Below, in pieces: positions 1 to 7,045 of a stretch of DNA of 15,381 bases. The notes under the pieces are model-generated. The model made no database searches. It was not told the origin of the DNA and saw nothing but the letters and a program-made list of their open reading frames with translations. The DNA comes from GCA-016432345 sp964544105 (GTDB taxonomy: Bacteria > Patescibacteriota > Microgenomatia > Levybacterales > UBA12049). Position 1 is the first letter of the stretch; the number at the start of each line of letters is the position of its first letter. The position numbers and the translations under genes are program-made. Location: positions 1 to 15,381 of the forward strand of contig CAZIZQ010000024.1 of assembly GCA_964544105.1 (NCBI GenBank). Direction: 5' to 3'.

Positions 1-33
1 GAATTAGAGGTAGTGATTTCGGTAACGAGGTGA
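1..33 (+). CDS. Possible 3' end of an upstream gene (partial)
   Basis: Frame 1 is open from the window edge to a TGA at 31-33 and reads ELEVVISVTR, which looks like a plausible C-terminus. Frame 3 is also open, to about 74, so the choice is uncertain. Only ten residues are visible and no function can be given. Confidence 0.22.
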   Translation, partial: ELEVVISVTR

Positions 34-48
34 AAATATTTTTATTCC

Positions 49-77
49 TTGACAATCATATATTTTATCTGTAAACT
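49..77 (+). promoter_or_regulatory. Promoter of the pyrB-carA-carB-pyrC operon
   Basis: A perfect TTGACA at 49-54 is followed after 17 bp by TAAACT at 72-77 (four of six bases match TATAAT). The predicted transcription start is about 83-85, which is the first base of the stem-loop at 84-105. The transcript would therefore open with that hairpin and have a leader of about 29 nt with no Shine-Dalgarno site. Confidence 0.6.
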
Positions 78-80
78 AAA

Positions 81-112
81 ATCCCAGAAGCAGTAAAACT
101 TCTGGATTTTTT
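81..112 (+). promoter_or_regulatory. Hairpin plus T6 directly before pyrB (attenuator, 5' stabiliser or upstream terminator)
   Basis: CCAGAAG at 84-90 pairs perfectly with CTTCTGG at 99-105 around an 8-nt loop. A and T at 81-82 and 106-107 can extend the stem past a bulged C. Six T's at 107-112 run straight into the ATG at 113. The shape is that of an intrinsic terminator. It may end the upstream gene, or, since a promoter ends at 77, form the very 5' end of the pyr mRNA and act as an attenuator or stabilising stem-loop. The sequence does not decide between these. Confidence 0.55.
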
Positions 113-1099
113 ATGCAATCTTTCCTGCTACAAAAGATAAACGGAAACTTCAAAAATAAACATATTCTCTCCATTGATCAATTTTCCCCCCACGATATCC
201 AAAAAATTTTCTCTTACGTACCCCAAATGAAAGATATTGTTCTTAACAAAGAATCCTCGACCATACTTGCCGGCACTATTACGGCGCTTTTTTTCTTCGA
301 ACCATCGAGTAGAACATTCTCTTCTTTTTCTGTGGCAGTAAAAAGACTAGGCGGGCAAACAATTGAATATCAAAATCCCTTCCAAACATCTTCTGCAGTA
401 AAAGGAGAAACAATAGAAGACACAGTGAAAGTATTTGAAGCCTATGCAAATGTCCTTGTTATGCGCCACCCCCAAGCTGGAACCCTTGCAAAAGCAGCTG
501 CGCCGTCTGCACATGCAGCAACTACCATGCCCATTATTAATGCGGGCGATGGCATTGGCGAACACCCAACCCAAGCCCTTTTTGACCTTTATACAATCTA
601 CGAAACCCACAAAAAACTGGACAATCTTACAGTTGTTTTGGCAGGAGATATGCTTAATGGCAGAACTGTCCATTCAATCATCCGCGGATTATCACTGTAC
701 AAAAACAACACTGTTTATTTACTTGCTCCACAATCGCTAAAACTCTCCCGAGAAGATTACAAAAATTTTTCAGGCAGGCCAATAAAACTTATAGAAATCG
801 ATAATGCAAAAGACCTCCCTACAAATGCACATGCATGGTACTGGACGAGAGTACAAAAAGAACGATTTACAGACACAAAAGAATACGAAAAAGTAAAACA
901 CTCATTTATTTTAACGCCCCTGCTTATTAAAAAATATGCAGGACAAGATACTATTTTTATGCACCCACTGCCGCGAGTTGGAGAAATCGATCCTAGTGTT
1001 GATGCCAATCCCAAAGCTGTGTATCTGACCCGTGAGGTAAAAAACGGACTCTATGTCAGAATGGCACTTTTAACACTGGTACTTGGAAAAATTGAATGA
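113..1099 (+). CDS. pyrB: Aspartate carbamoyltransferase catalytic chain
   Basis: Condenses carbamoyl phosphate with aspartate to N-carbamoylaspartate in the cytoplasm, the second step of UMP synthesis. The carbamoyl-phosphate loop SSRT is at residues 65-68, the mobile lysine at 97 (KGET), RHPQAG at 118-123, GEHPTQAL at 149-156, TRVQKERF at 245-252 and HPLPR at 284-288, so all expected active-site positions are present. The 328 residues are slightly more than the usual 305-310. The residue after SSRT is Phe, as part of an RTxSSF pattern like that of the ATCase domain of animal CAD, where E. coli has RTR. ATG 113 is chosen because the conserved HILSIDQF begins at residue 17 and the next Met is too late. 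There is no Shine-Dalgarno site. The stop overlaps the carA start (ATGA). No pyrI gene is next to it. Confidence 0.96.
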   Translation: MQSFLLQKINGNFKNKHILSIDQFSPHDIQKIFSYVPQMKDIVLNKESSTILAGTITALFFFEPSSRTFSSFSVAVKRLGGQTIEYQNPFQTSSAVKGETIEDTVKVFEAYANVLVMRHPQAGTLAKAAAPSAHAATTMPIINAGDGIGEHPTQALFDLYTIYETHKKLDNLTVVLAGDMLNGRTVHSIIRGLSLYKNNTVYLLAPQSLKLSREDYKNFSGRPIKLIEIDNAKDLPTNAHAWYWTRVQKERFTDTKEYEKVKHSFILTPLLIKKYAGQDTIFMHPLPRVGEIDPSVDANPKAVYLTREVKNGLYVRMALLTLVLGKIE

Positions 1100-2127
1100 T
1101 AGGAAAACTTATTCTTGTTGACGGAACAGAAATAGAAGGGACAAGCTTTGGGGCCATAAAACCCATATCCGGAGAAGTAGTTTTCTCAACCGGCATGGTT
1201 GGCTACCCAGAAAGCTTTACCGACCCATCGTGGAAAGGTCAAATTTTAATTCTTACCTATCCGCTTATTGGCAACTACGGAATACCAGATAAAGAATACT
1301 TCGAGTCAGAAAAAATTCATATCTCTGGACTGGTTGTTTCAGATTATATTGATACGCCTTCACACTTCAGCAGCAAAATGACTCTTTCAGAGTGGCTTAC
1401 AAAAGAAAACGTGCCGGCACTTATTATAAAAGACACACGATTTCTCACTCAAAAAATTCGGACTCATGGGGTGATTTTGGGAAAAATTGTCTTTGATAAA
1501 AACATACCGATTATCGATCCAAATACCCAAAACCTGGTTGACCAAGTCTCAACCAAAAAGATAATAAAACAAGGGGATGGGAAAAAAACTGTTGTGCTTT
1601 TTGACTGTGGAGCAAAAAGAAACATTGAACGCTGTTTACTCAAGAGGGGAGTAACGGTAATAACGGTTCCCTGGAATTTTGACCCGTTTGAAAACAAACA
1701 ATCCTTTGACGCCATAGTTATTTCTAACGGCCCCGGAGACCCAAAAATGACAACAGAAACAATTAGTATTATTAAAAAAGCCCTCGAAAAACGCATACCA
1801 ACACTTGGTGTCTGCCTTGGACACCAGCTTCTGGCACTTGCGGCAGGAGGCGATACTTACAAACTAAAGTTCGGCCATCGGGGCCAAAATCAACCATGCA
1901 CGCTTGTTGGCACTAATCAATGTTTTATTACCACCCAAAACCACGGCTTTGCAGTTGGAAAAATTCCACCGGGATTCAAACCCTGGTTTATTAATGCCAA
2001 CGACAACACTAACGAAGGCATTATCCACGAAAAACTGCCATTTATGTCTGTCCAATTCCACCCAGAATCAACACCAGGCCCAACTGACACTGAATGGATT
2101 TTCGATTACTTTTTGAAAAAAATATGA
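1096..2127 (+). CDS. carA: Carbamoyl phosphate synthase small (glutaminase) subunit
   Basis: Hydrolyses glutamine and passes ammonia to CarB for carbamoyl phosphate synthesis. The N-terminal CPSase small-chain domain (about 1-150) contains STGMVGYPESFTDPS at 31-45 and TYPLIGNYGIP at 54-64. The class I glutamine amidotransferase domain (about 164-343) contains SNGPGDP at 210-216, the nucleophile Cys240 in GVCLGHQ, and His322 and Glu324 in QFHPE. GHRGQNQPC and NHGFAV are also present. The length of 343 is a little shorter than the common 360-380. YPLIGNYGIP, the TPSH and EWL blocks, and NANDNTNEGIIH resemble the glutaminase domain of CAD more than E. coli CarA. ATG overlaps the pyrB stop and the TGA overlaps the carB start, so translation is probably coupled. 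Confidence 0.96.
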   Translation: MIGKLILVDGTEIEGTSFGAIKPISGEVVFSTGMVGYPESFTDPSWKGQILILTYPLIGNYGIPDKEYFESEKIHISGLVVSDYIDTPSHFSSKMTLSEWLTKENVPALIIKDTRFLTQKIRTHGVILGKIVFDKNIPIIDPNTQNLVDQVSTKKIIKQGDGKKTVVLFDCGAKRNIERCLLKRGVTVITVPWNFDPFENKQSFDAIVISNGPGDPKMTTETISIIKKALEKRIPTLGVCLGHQLLALAAGGDTYKLKFGHRGQNQPCTLVGTNQCFITTQNHGFAVGKIPPGFKPWFINANDNTNEGIIHEKLPFMSVQFHPESTPGPTDTEWIFDYFLKKI

Positions 2128-2518
2128 AAGTAAAAAAAGTACTAATTCTCGGATCTGGAGCTTTAAAAATAGGGGAGGCAGGGGAGTTTGATTACTCCGG
2201 CAGCCAGGCAATTAAGGCCTTAAAAGAAGAGGGGATTCAAACCGTACTTGTCAATCCCAACATTGCCACTATCCAGACATCAAAATTTTTATCTGACAAA
2301 ATATATTTTCTCCCTGTCAACCCCTTCTTTGTCGAAAAAGTTATAGAAAAAGAAAAACCAGACGGTATTCTGCTTTCTTTTGGCGGCCAAACGGCCTTAA
2401 ATTGCGGCCTTGCGCTTGCCCAAAAAGGAAAATTTAACAAGTACAATGTAAATGTCCTGGGAACGTCTGTAGAAACTATTAAAAAAACGGAAGATCGGGC
2501 ACTCTTTGCAAGAACACT
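2124..2518 (+). CDS. carB: CarB N-terminal piece (carbamoyl phosphate synthase large subunit), cut by an assembly gap
   Basis: First 131 codons of the large synthetase subunit, which makes carbamoyl phosphate from bicarbonate, ammonia and two ATP. The ATG lies inside the carA stop (ATGA). The piece covers the pre-ATP-grasp domain: LGSGALKIGEAGEFDYSGSQ near residue 9, NPNIATIQTSK near 54, and SFGGQTALNCG near 85. GEFDYSGSQ and NPNIAT are the forms found in eukaryotic CAD/CPS1; E. coli has CEFDYSGAQ. The frame breaks at ten Ns (2519-2528). Codons 2355-2518 are repeated in diverged form after the gap, so this piece and the next are not simply continuous (see findings). Family identity is certain; the join is not. 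Confidence 0.9.
2354..2518 (+). repeat. First copy of a duplicated carB segment (pre-gap)
   Basis: These 165 bp align without indels to 2529-2693, offset by 175. The first 18 bases of each copy are identical and divergence follows. At the protein level 39 of 55 residues match by hand count. This is best explained as two strain or species variants of one gene segment placed on either side of a scaffold gap. Confidence 0.85.
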
Positions 2519-2528
2519 NNNNNNNNNN
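2519..2528. other. Assembly gap (10 Ns)
   Basis: Ten undetermined bases inside carB. The reading frame is 0 (mod 3) before and 1 after, so the gap length is nominal. The sequence after the gap restarts at a point already covered before it. Confidence 0.99.
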
Positions 2529-2693
2529 AAAACCAGACGGTATTCTACTTTCCTTTGGCGGACAAACTGCCCTAAATTGCGGATTAGAACTATATAAAAA
2601 AGGTATTCTCAAAAAGCATAATGTTAATGTATTGGGTACGCCTGTTTCGGCAATCCAACTAACCGAAGACCGCGATAAATTTAAAAAAACTCT
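2529..2693 (+). repeat. Second copy of the duplicated carB segment (post-gap)
   Basis: This is the diverged counterpart of 2354-2518. It begins exactly at the 18-base identical stretch, as expected where an assembler broke two variant paths at a shared word, and then continues into the rest of carB. Confidence 0.85.
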
Positions 2694-5076
2694 ACAAAAA
2701 ATTAACGTCTCCACTCCTCAAAGCTATATTGCAACCGGTCTAAAAAAAACAAAAGATGTTGCTAAAAATATGGGTTATCCGGTTATGATTAGAGCAGGAT
2801 TTGCCTTGGGCGGACAAGGATCGGGGGTGGCCAAAAATGAAAAAGAGCTGATAGAGATTGCGAAAAAAGCCCTCTCTTTTGCACCGCAAATTCTGGTCGA
2901 ACAATACCTACGTCATTATAAGGAAATTGAATATGAAGTTATTCGCGATAAAGACGATAACTGCGTAACAGTCTGCAATATGGAAAATATGGATCCGCTT
3001 GGAATCCATACCGGAGAATCGATCGTTGTGGCGCCCAGCCAAACACTAAACAATTTTGAATACCACTATTTACGAGAACTGTCTATAAAAATTGTCAGAA
3101 GTCTAGGAATAGTAGGGGAGTGCAACGTCCAATTTGCTCTAAATCCACGGCCCAAAAATAATACCATTGAATACTACGTCATTGAAGTTAATGCCAGACT
3201 TTCCCGAAGCTCGGCACTTGCCAGCAAAGCAACCGGCTACCCCTTAGCTTATGTGGCAGCCAAACTGGCCCTGGGGAAAAACCTCACCGAAATAAAAAAC
3301 AAAGTAACTGATGTCACTCAAAGCTGTTTCGAACCAAGCCTTGATTACATTGTGGTAAAAATTCCCAGATGGGATATCGAAAAATTCAAAGGCGCAGACG
3401 AAAAAATCGGCTCAAGTATGAAATCTGTTGGCGAGGTCATGGGCATTGGCCGGACATTTGAAGAAGCATATCAAAAAGCTATCCGCATGCTTGATTTAGA
3501 TTTCGAAGGGGCAACAAGTAAACTGTTAGTTAAAAATGGTAAAACAACCAAAGAGCTGCTAGAAAAACCTACCCCAAAACGCATGTTTGCCATAGCTCTT
3601 GCACTTCAACAGGGAATGACTGTTAATGAAATATACAGCCTAACAGGAGTAGACCCGTGGTTTCTTTACAGGATAAAAAACATTGTTGATTTCGAGGCAA
3701 TACTTAATGATACAATCGATAAAGATACGCTTCTCAAAGCAAAACAGCTTGGATTTTCCGATAAACACATTGGTCAGCTTTTAAGAAAAAGTGGTCTTGA
3801 AATTAGGGAATTACGGAAAAAATATGGTGTTACCCCATCTGTTTTCCAGATAGATACTTTAGCGGGAGAATTTCCAGCCAAAACAAACTATTTATATACC
3901 ACCTACAACGGCAGCCATAACGATGTAATCCCGTCTGGCAACAACGGCGTTATTGTACTGGGATCTGGACCATACAGAATAGGCTCTTCTGTTGAATTTG
4001 ACTGGACAAGTGTTAATACAGTTCAAAACATTAAAAAATACGGCAAAACTGCAATTATTATTAACTGCAACCCCGAAACTGTTTCCACCGATTACGATGT
4101 CTCCGATAGGCTATATTTCGAAGAACTAACATTTGAGAGAATCGCCGATATTTACGAATTTGAAAAAGTCCAAGGTGTAATCATATCTGTTGGAGGACAA
4201 ACACCCAACAACCGAGCCCAATCATTAAGTGCCCAAGGTATGCACATTTTAGGAACAGATCCCAAAGATATAGACCGGGCAGAAGACAGAAATAAATTCT
4301 CAAAACTACTCGACGATTTAGGTATTTTGCAGCCCAATTGGAATACGTTTACTAACCTTTCCCAAGCACTAAGTTTTTCTGAAAAAGTAGGATTTCCCGT
4401 ACTGCTTCGGCCATCATATGTCTTATCAGGCACTCTCATGCGGATTTGCCACAATAAAGAGGAGCTCAAAAAGTTTTTGGAAGAAGCAACACTTGTTTCT
4501 CAAGAATACCCAATTACCGTATCCAAGTTTATCGAGGAAGCAAAAGAAATAGAACTAGATGCAGTCGCAGAAAAAGGGAAAATCCTAGCCTCGGTTATAT
4601 CCGAGCATATTGAAAATGCCGGAGTACATTCGGGCGATGCATCAATTGTACTCCCGCCACAAAAAATATATAAAGAAACCAAAAAAAAGATCCAGGAAAT
4701 TGGAGAAAAAATTTCAGAAGCTTTGCATATTTCCGGCCCATTTAATATCCAATTTTTGGCAAAAGACAACCAGGTACAAGTAATTGAGGTAAACCTGCGG
4801 GCATCCCGCACATTTCCCTTCATTGCAAAAGTCACAGGCATCGACCTAATGGAACTTGCAGTTGCTACATTCTTTGGAGAAAAAGTTACCAAAAAAACTA
4901 TGCCAAATCGTTCCACAGTTTTCTTTTGCCAGACTGGCCGGCGCAGACCCTGTCCTTCGGGTCGAAATGGCTTCCACTGGAGAAGCAGCATGTTTTGGGG
5001 AAGATATGGCAGAAGCGTTTTTGAAAGGGGAAATTGCAGTCGGTGGAAAGATGCCCACAAAAGGTATTTTTATTAG
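2529..5076 (+). CDS. carB: CarB central piece: both ATP-grasp halves, frame lost at an A7 run
   Basis: Main body of the carbamoyl phosphate synthase large subunit. The first synthetase half has FALGGQGSG near 2800, EIEYEVIRDKDDNC near 2920, GIHTGESIVVAPSQTL near 3000 and EVNARLSRSSALASKATGYP near 3185. The oligomerisation linker includes WFLYRIKNI near 3660 and FSDKHIGQLL near 3755. The second half has GSSVEFDW near 3980, NCNPETVSTDYD near 4065, RPSYVLSG near 4408 and NLRASRTFPF near 4790. VLSG, GVHSGDA and SGPFNIQFL are shared with CAD and CPS1. Genuine coding ends at the seven A's at 4891-4897. Beyond them this frame reads nonsense up to a stop at 5074-5076 while the real protein continues one base over. 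Confidence 0.9.
4891..4897 (+). other. Frameshift site in carB (A7 homopolymer)
   Basis: The upstream frame is ACC AAA AAA ACT. The CarB sequence resumes only if one A is skipped, giving ACC AAA AAA CTA TGC and then VPQFSFARLAGADP. One extra A in the run accounts for the whole disruption. It could be a sequencing or assembly indel, a real mutation, or a transcriptional slippage site. Confidence 0.85.
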
Positions 5077-5461
5077 CCTAGGAGGAGAAGAAAACAAAAA
5101 AAGAATGCTGGAAAGCATACAGCAATTACCAAAAACTCTAGGTCTACCAATCTACGCCACTGAAAAAACAGCTGTCTTTCTTAAGAAGAATGGTATCAAG
5201 ACACAAAAGCTTTATAAGGTTTACGAAAAAAAGTCGCCAAATGTACTGGACTATTTTCAAAAACGAAAAATCGATTTAGCAATTAACTTACTTGAAGAAT
5301 CTCCCCTGGATGACTCGGACCACTATACCATTAGAAGAGCGGCAATTGACTTTAATGTGCCCATCTATACCAACCGGCAAAAAGCCAAACTTTTCTTACT
5401 CGCCATCACCACCAAAAAACTCGAAGACTTACCAATTAAATCGTGGAACGAATATGTCTAA
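4892..5461 (+). CDS. carB: CarB C-terminal piece: end of second synthetase half and MGS-like domain
   Basis: Continuation of CarB in the shifted frame. VPQFSFARLAGADP and VEMASTGEAACFGED close the second synthetase half. From about 5055 (TKGIFISLGG) to the end is an MGS-like allosteric domain, the site where UMP, UTP or ornithine act in characterised enzymes; it includes PIYATEKTAVFL near 5148 and the DLAINLLEE strand near 5275. The stop TAA at 5459-5461 lies inside the pyrC start region. With one repeat copy and one A removed, CarB from 2124 to 5461 is about 1053 residues, close to the usual 1060-1075, so the gene is probably intact in the cell. Confidence 0.88.
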   Translation, partial: KKLCQIVPQFSFARLAGADPVLRVEMASTGEAACFGEDMAEAFLKGEIAVGGKMPTKGIFISLGGEENKKRMLESIQQLPKTLGLPIYATEKTAVFLKKNGIKTQKLYKVYEKKSPNVLDYFQKRKIDLAINLLEESPLDDSDHYTIRRAAIDFNVPIYTNRQKAKLFLLAITTKKLEDLPIKSWNEYV

Positions 5462-6506
5462 ACTAACTTTGCCTGGTCTTATTGATCCGCATGTGCATCT
5501 TCGCGATCCTGGACAAATCCAGAAAGAAGATTTTTTTACCGGTACGTCTGCTGCGTTGGCCGGTGGCTACACAACACTACTTGATATGCCCAATAACCAA
5601 ACCCCAATTACCACACTTAATCTGCTTGAAGAAAAAATGGCAATCGCCAAAGAAAAAATAGTCTGCGATGTTGGTTTTTACTTTGGATCAATGGGGGACA
5701 ACCTAGACGAATTTGAAAAAGTCCACAATAAAATAATGGGGCTCAAACTATATCTTAACCATACAACCGGAAACTTAATGCTTGACAAAAATAACCTTTC
5801 CCGCGTTTTTAGCGCTCTCCCAAAGCTTCTGCCAATTCTTGTCCATGCCGAAGGGAATGCTGTATTAGACGTTCTCCAACTAGTTCGAGAAACAAAACAC
5901 CAAACCCACTTTTGTCATGTTACTTCAACCGAACTTAAACTTGTTATCCAGGCAAAAGAAGAAGGACTGCCAATAACATGCGGAGTAACCCCGCACCATC
6001 TTTTTTTAACTGAAGATGACGCAAAAACGCTTGGCCCATATGGACTTATGAAGCCTGCGCTTCAAAATAAAAAAGATACAGACTTTTTGTGGCAAAATCT
6101 TGAAAAAATCGATGTGATCGAATCTGACCATGCCCCACATACGCTTGCAGAAAAACAATCAGATAACCCTCCCTTCGGAGTACCAGGTCTTGAGACAACT
6201 CTCCCACTCCTTCTCACCGCAGCTTCAGAAAACCGCCTGACCACCGATGACATTATCCGCCTGTGCCACACTACCCCGGCAAAAATTTTTAGAATACCAA
6301 CCGACCCTACAACAAAAGTCGTAGTCGATCTTAATACTGAATACCAAATACTTAATACTAATTTATATACTAAATGTAAATGGTCGCCATTTAATGGAAG
6401 GGCAGTAAAAGGCAAGATCACTCGTGTAATTCTGCGGGGGAAAACAGTCTTTGAAAACGGAAAAATTCTGGCAGAACCAGGAACTGGAAAAATACTAACC
6501 CCTTAA
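5454..6506 (+). CDS. pyrC: Dihydroorotase, compact CAD-like type
   Basis: Cyclises carbamoylaspartate to dihydroorotate with a zinc centre. His13 and His15 are in DPHVHLRDPG, the probable carboxylated Lys98 in MGLKLYLN, His131 in LVHAEG, His155 in HFCHVTS, PHHLFL at 180-185, Asp225 in SDHAPHT and the substrate loop FGVPGLET at 241-248. The open frame extends back to 5292, but that extension overlaps carB and is not conserved in look. ATG 5454 gives 350 residues starting directly before LPGLIDPHVHL, and overlaps carB by 8 nt (ATGTCTAA). Free-standing class I enzymes usually have about 50 more N-terminal residues forming part of a beta-sandwich. Their absence, with WSPFNGRAVKG near the C-terminus, matches the DHOase domain of CAD. 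The stop shares TTAA with the convergent regulator gene. Confidence 0.95.
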   Translation: MSKLTLPGLIDPHVHLRDPGQIQKEDFFTGTSAALAGGYTTLLDMPNNQTPITTLNLLEEKMAIAKEKIVCDVGFYFGSMGDNLDEFEKVHNKIMGLKLYLNHTTGNLMLDKNNLSRVFSALPKLLPILVHAEGNAVLDVLQLVRETKHQTHFCHVTSTELKLVIQAKEEGLPITCGVTPHHLFLTEDDAKTLGPYGLMKPALQNKKDTDFLWQNLEKIDVIESDHAPHTLAEKQSDNPPFGVPGLETTLPLLLTAASENRLTTDDIIRLCHTTPAKIFRIPTDPTTKVVVDLNTEYQILNTNLYTKCKWSPFNGRAVKGKITRVILRGKTVFENGKILAEPGTGKILTP

Positions 6507-6928
6507 CTCTGCGGCTGGGTTTGTGGTGCTGCCGGATTCACACTTGGCAACAATGCTTGCTGTTGAGTTAGAATACTTGATACCTCTTGTACAACCTGGT
6601 CTGGTGTATACGCAGCTTTAATTAGATACCCGGTTGCGCCATACTTAAAACCCTCTTTAATAACATCGTCCTGGCCAAGATTTGTCAGCATTACAACCGG
6701 CGTTTTACCGACCCGTTGGTTTTCTTTTATTTGCTTTAAAATATCAATGCCGTTAACATCGGGAAGCATAATATCGAGTAATACAAGGTCGTACACGTTT
6801 TGCAACGCAGCAGCAAGTCCATCTTTCCCATTGGCAAAATCTTCGATGATAAAGCCAGCTTTTTCAAACTGACGCTTATAGAGTTGCCTAATAAAATCCT
6901 CATCCTCAACGAGGAGTATTTTTGCCAT
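6503..6928 (-). CDS. Stand-alone response regulator receiver protein
   Basis: CheY-like phosphoacceptor of a two-component system, cytoplasmic. Acidic pocket Glu8/Asp9 (LLVEDED), phosphoacceptor Asp52 in LLDIMLPDVNG, Thr82 in MLTN and Lys104 in YLIKAA are all present. At 141 residues it is a receiver domain plus a Gln/Pro-rich tail (after about 120) with no DNA-binding or enzymatic output domain. A GTG at 6943 would add five residues, but it lies upstream of the -10 box. The promoter puts the transcript start at ATG 6928 (MAKILLVEDE), so that start is preferred. No histidine kinase gene lies nearby, so its partner is unknown. It converges with pyrC, sharing the four bases TTAA at the two stops. 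Confidence 0.93.
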   Translation of the reverse strand: MAKILLVEDEDFIRQLYKRQFEKAGFIIEDFANGKDGLAAALQNVYDLVLLDIMLPDVNGIDILKQIKENQRVGKTPVVMLTNLGQDDVIKEGFKYGATGYLIKAAYTPDQVVQEVSSILTQQQALLPSVNPAAPQTQPQS

Positions 6929-6934
6929 ACCTTC

Positions 6935-6963
6935 ATTATGCACAAAGGATTAACACGTGTCAA
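6935..6963 (-). promoter_or_regulatory. Leaderless promoter of the response regulator gene
   Basis: On the minus strand a perfect TTGACA (6963-6958), a 17-bp spacer and CATAAT (6940-6935) are followed by exactly six bases and then ATG at 6928. Transcription should start at or next to the A of the start codon. This placement rules out the upstream GTG start. Confidence 0.7.
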
Positions 6964-6976
6964 CGACGGAATTTTA

Positions 6977-7029
6977 CACCTCGGATGATGACAGGCTGAA
7001 CAAAGTGAAGCCATGGCTCCTCCGAGGTG
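6977..7029. repeat. REP-like palindromic element
   Basis: CACCTCGGA at 6977-6985 is the exact inverted complement of TCCGAGGTG at 7021-7029, with a 35-nt interior. Inside are GGCT/AGCC (6994-6997, 7009-7012) and a 10-bp perfect palindrome AGCCATGGCT (7009-7018). It lies between the 3' end of the DUF4258-like gene and the regulator promoter. There is no T tract, so an intrinsic terminator is unlikely. The nested palindromes suggest a dispersed REP or MITE-like repeat. Confidence 0.55.
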
Positions 7030-7045
7030 AAAGGCTGTTAAAATC

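Noticed and set aside
2354..2693. The carB repeat as the internal homology of the two CarB halves
   Set aside because: Both copies carry first-half signatures (SFGGQTALNCG); the second half, with SVGGQTPNNRA, is present separately near 4190.
5292..5453. N-terminal extension of PyrC by 54 residues
   Set aside because: It overlaps the genuine CarB C-terminus in another frame, and ATG 5454 lies directly before the conserved LPGLIDPHVHL.
6351..6385. AT-rich repetitive stretch in pyrC that looked like an inserted repeat
   Set aside because: The protein here keeps the same length as the matching part of the CAD DHOase domain as I remember it (VDL to WSPFNG), so nothing is inserted.
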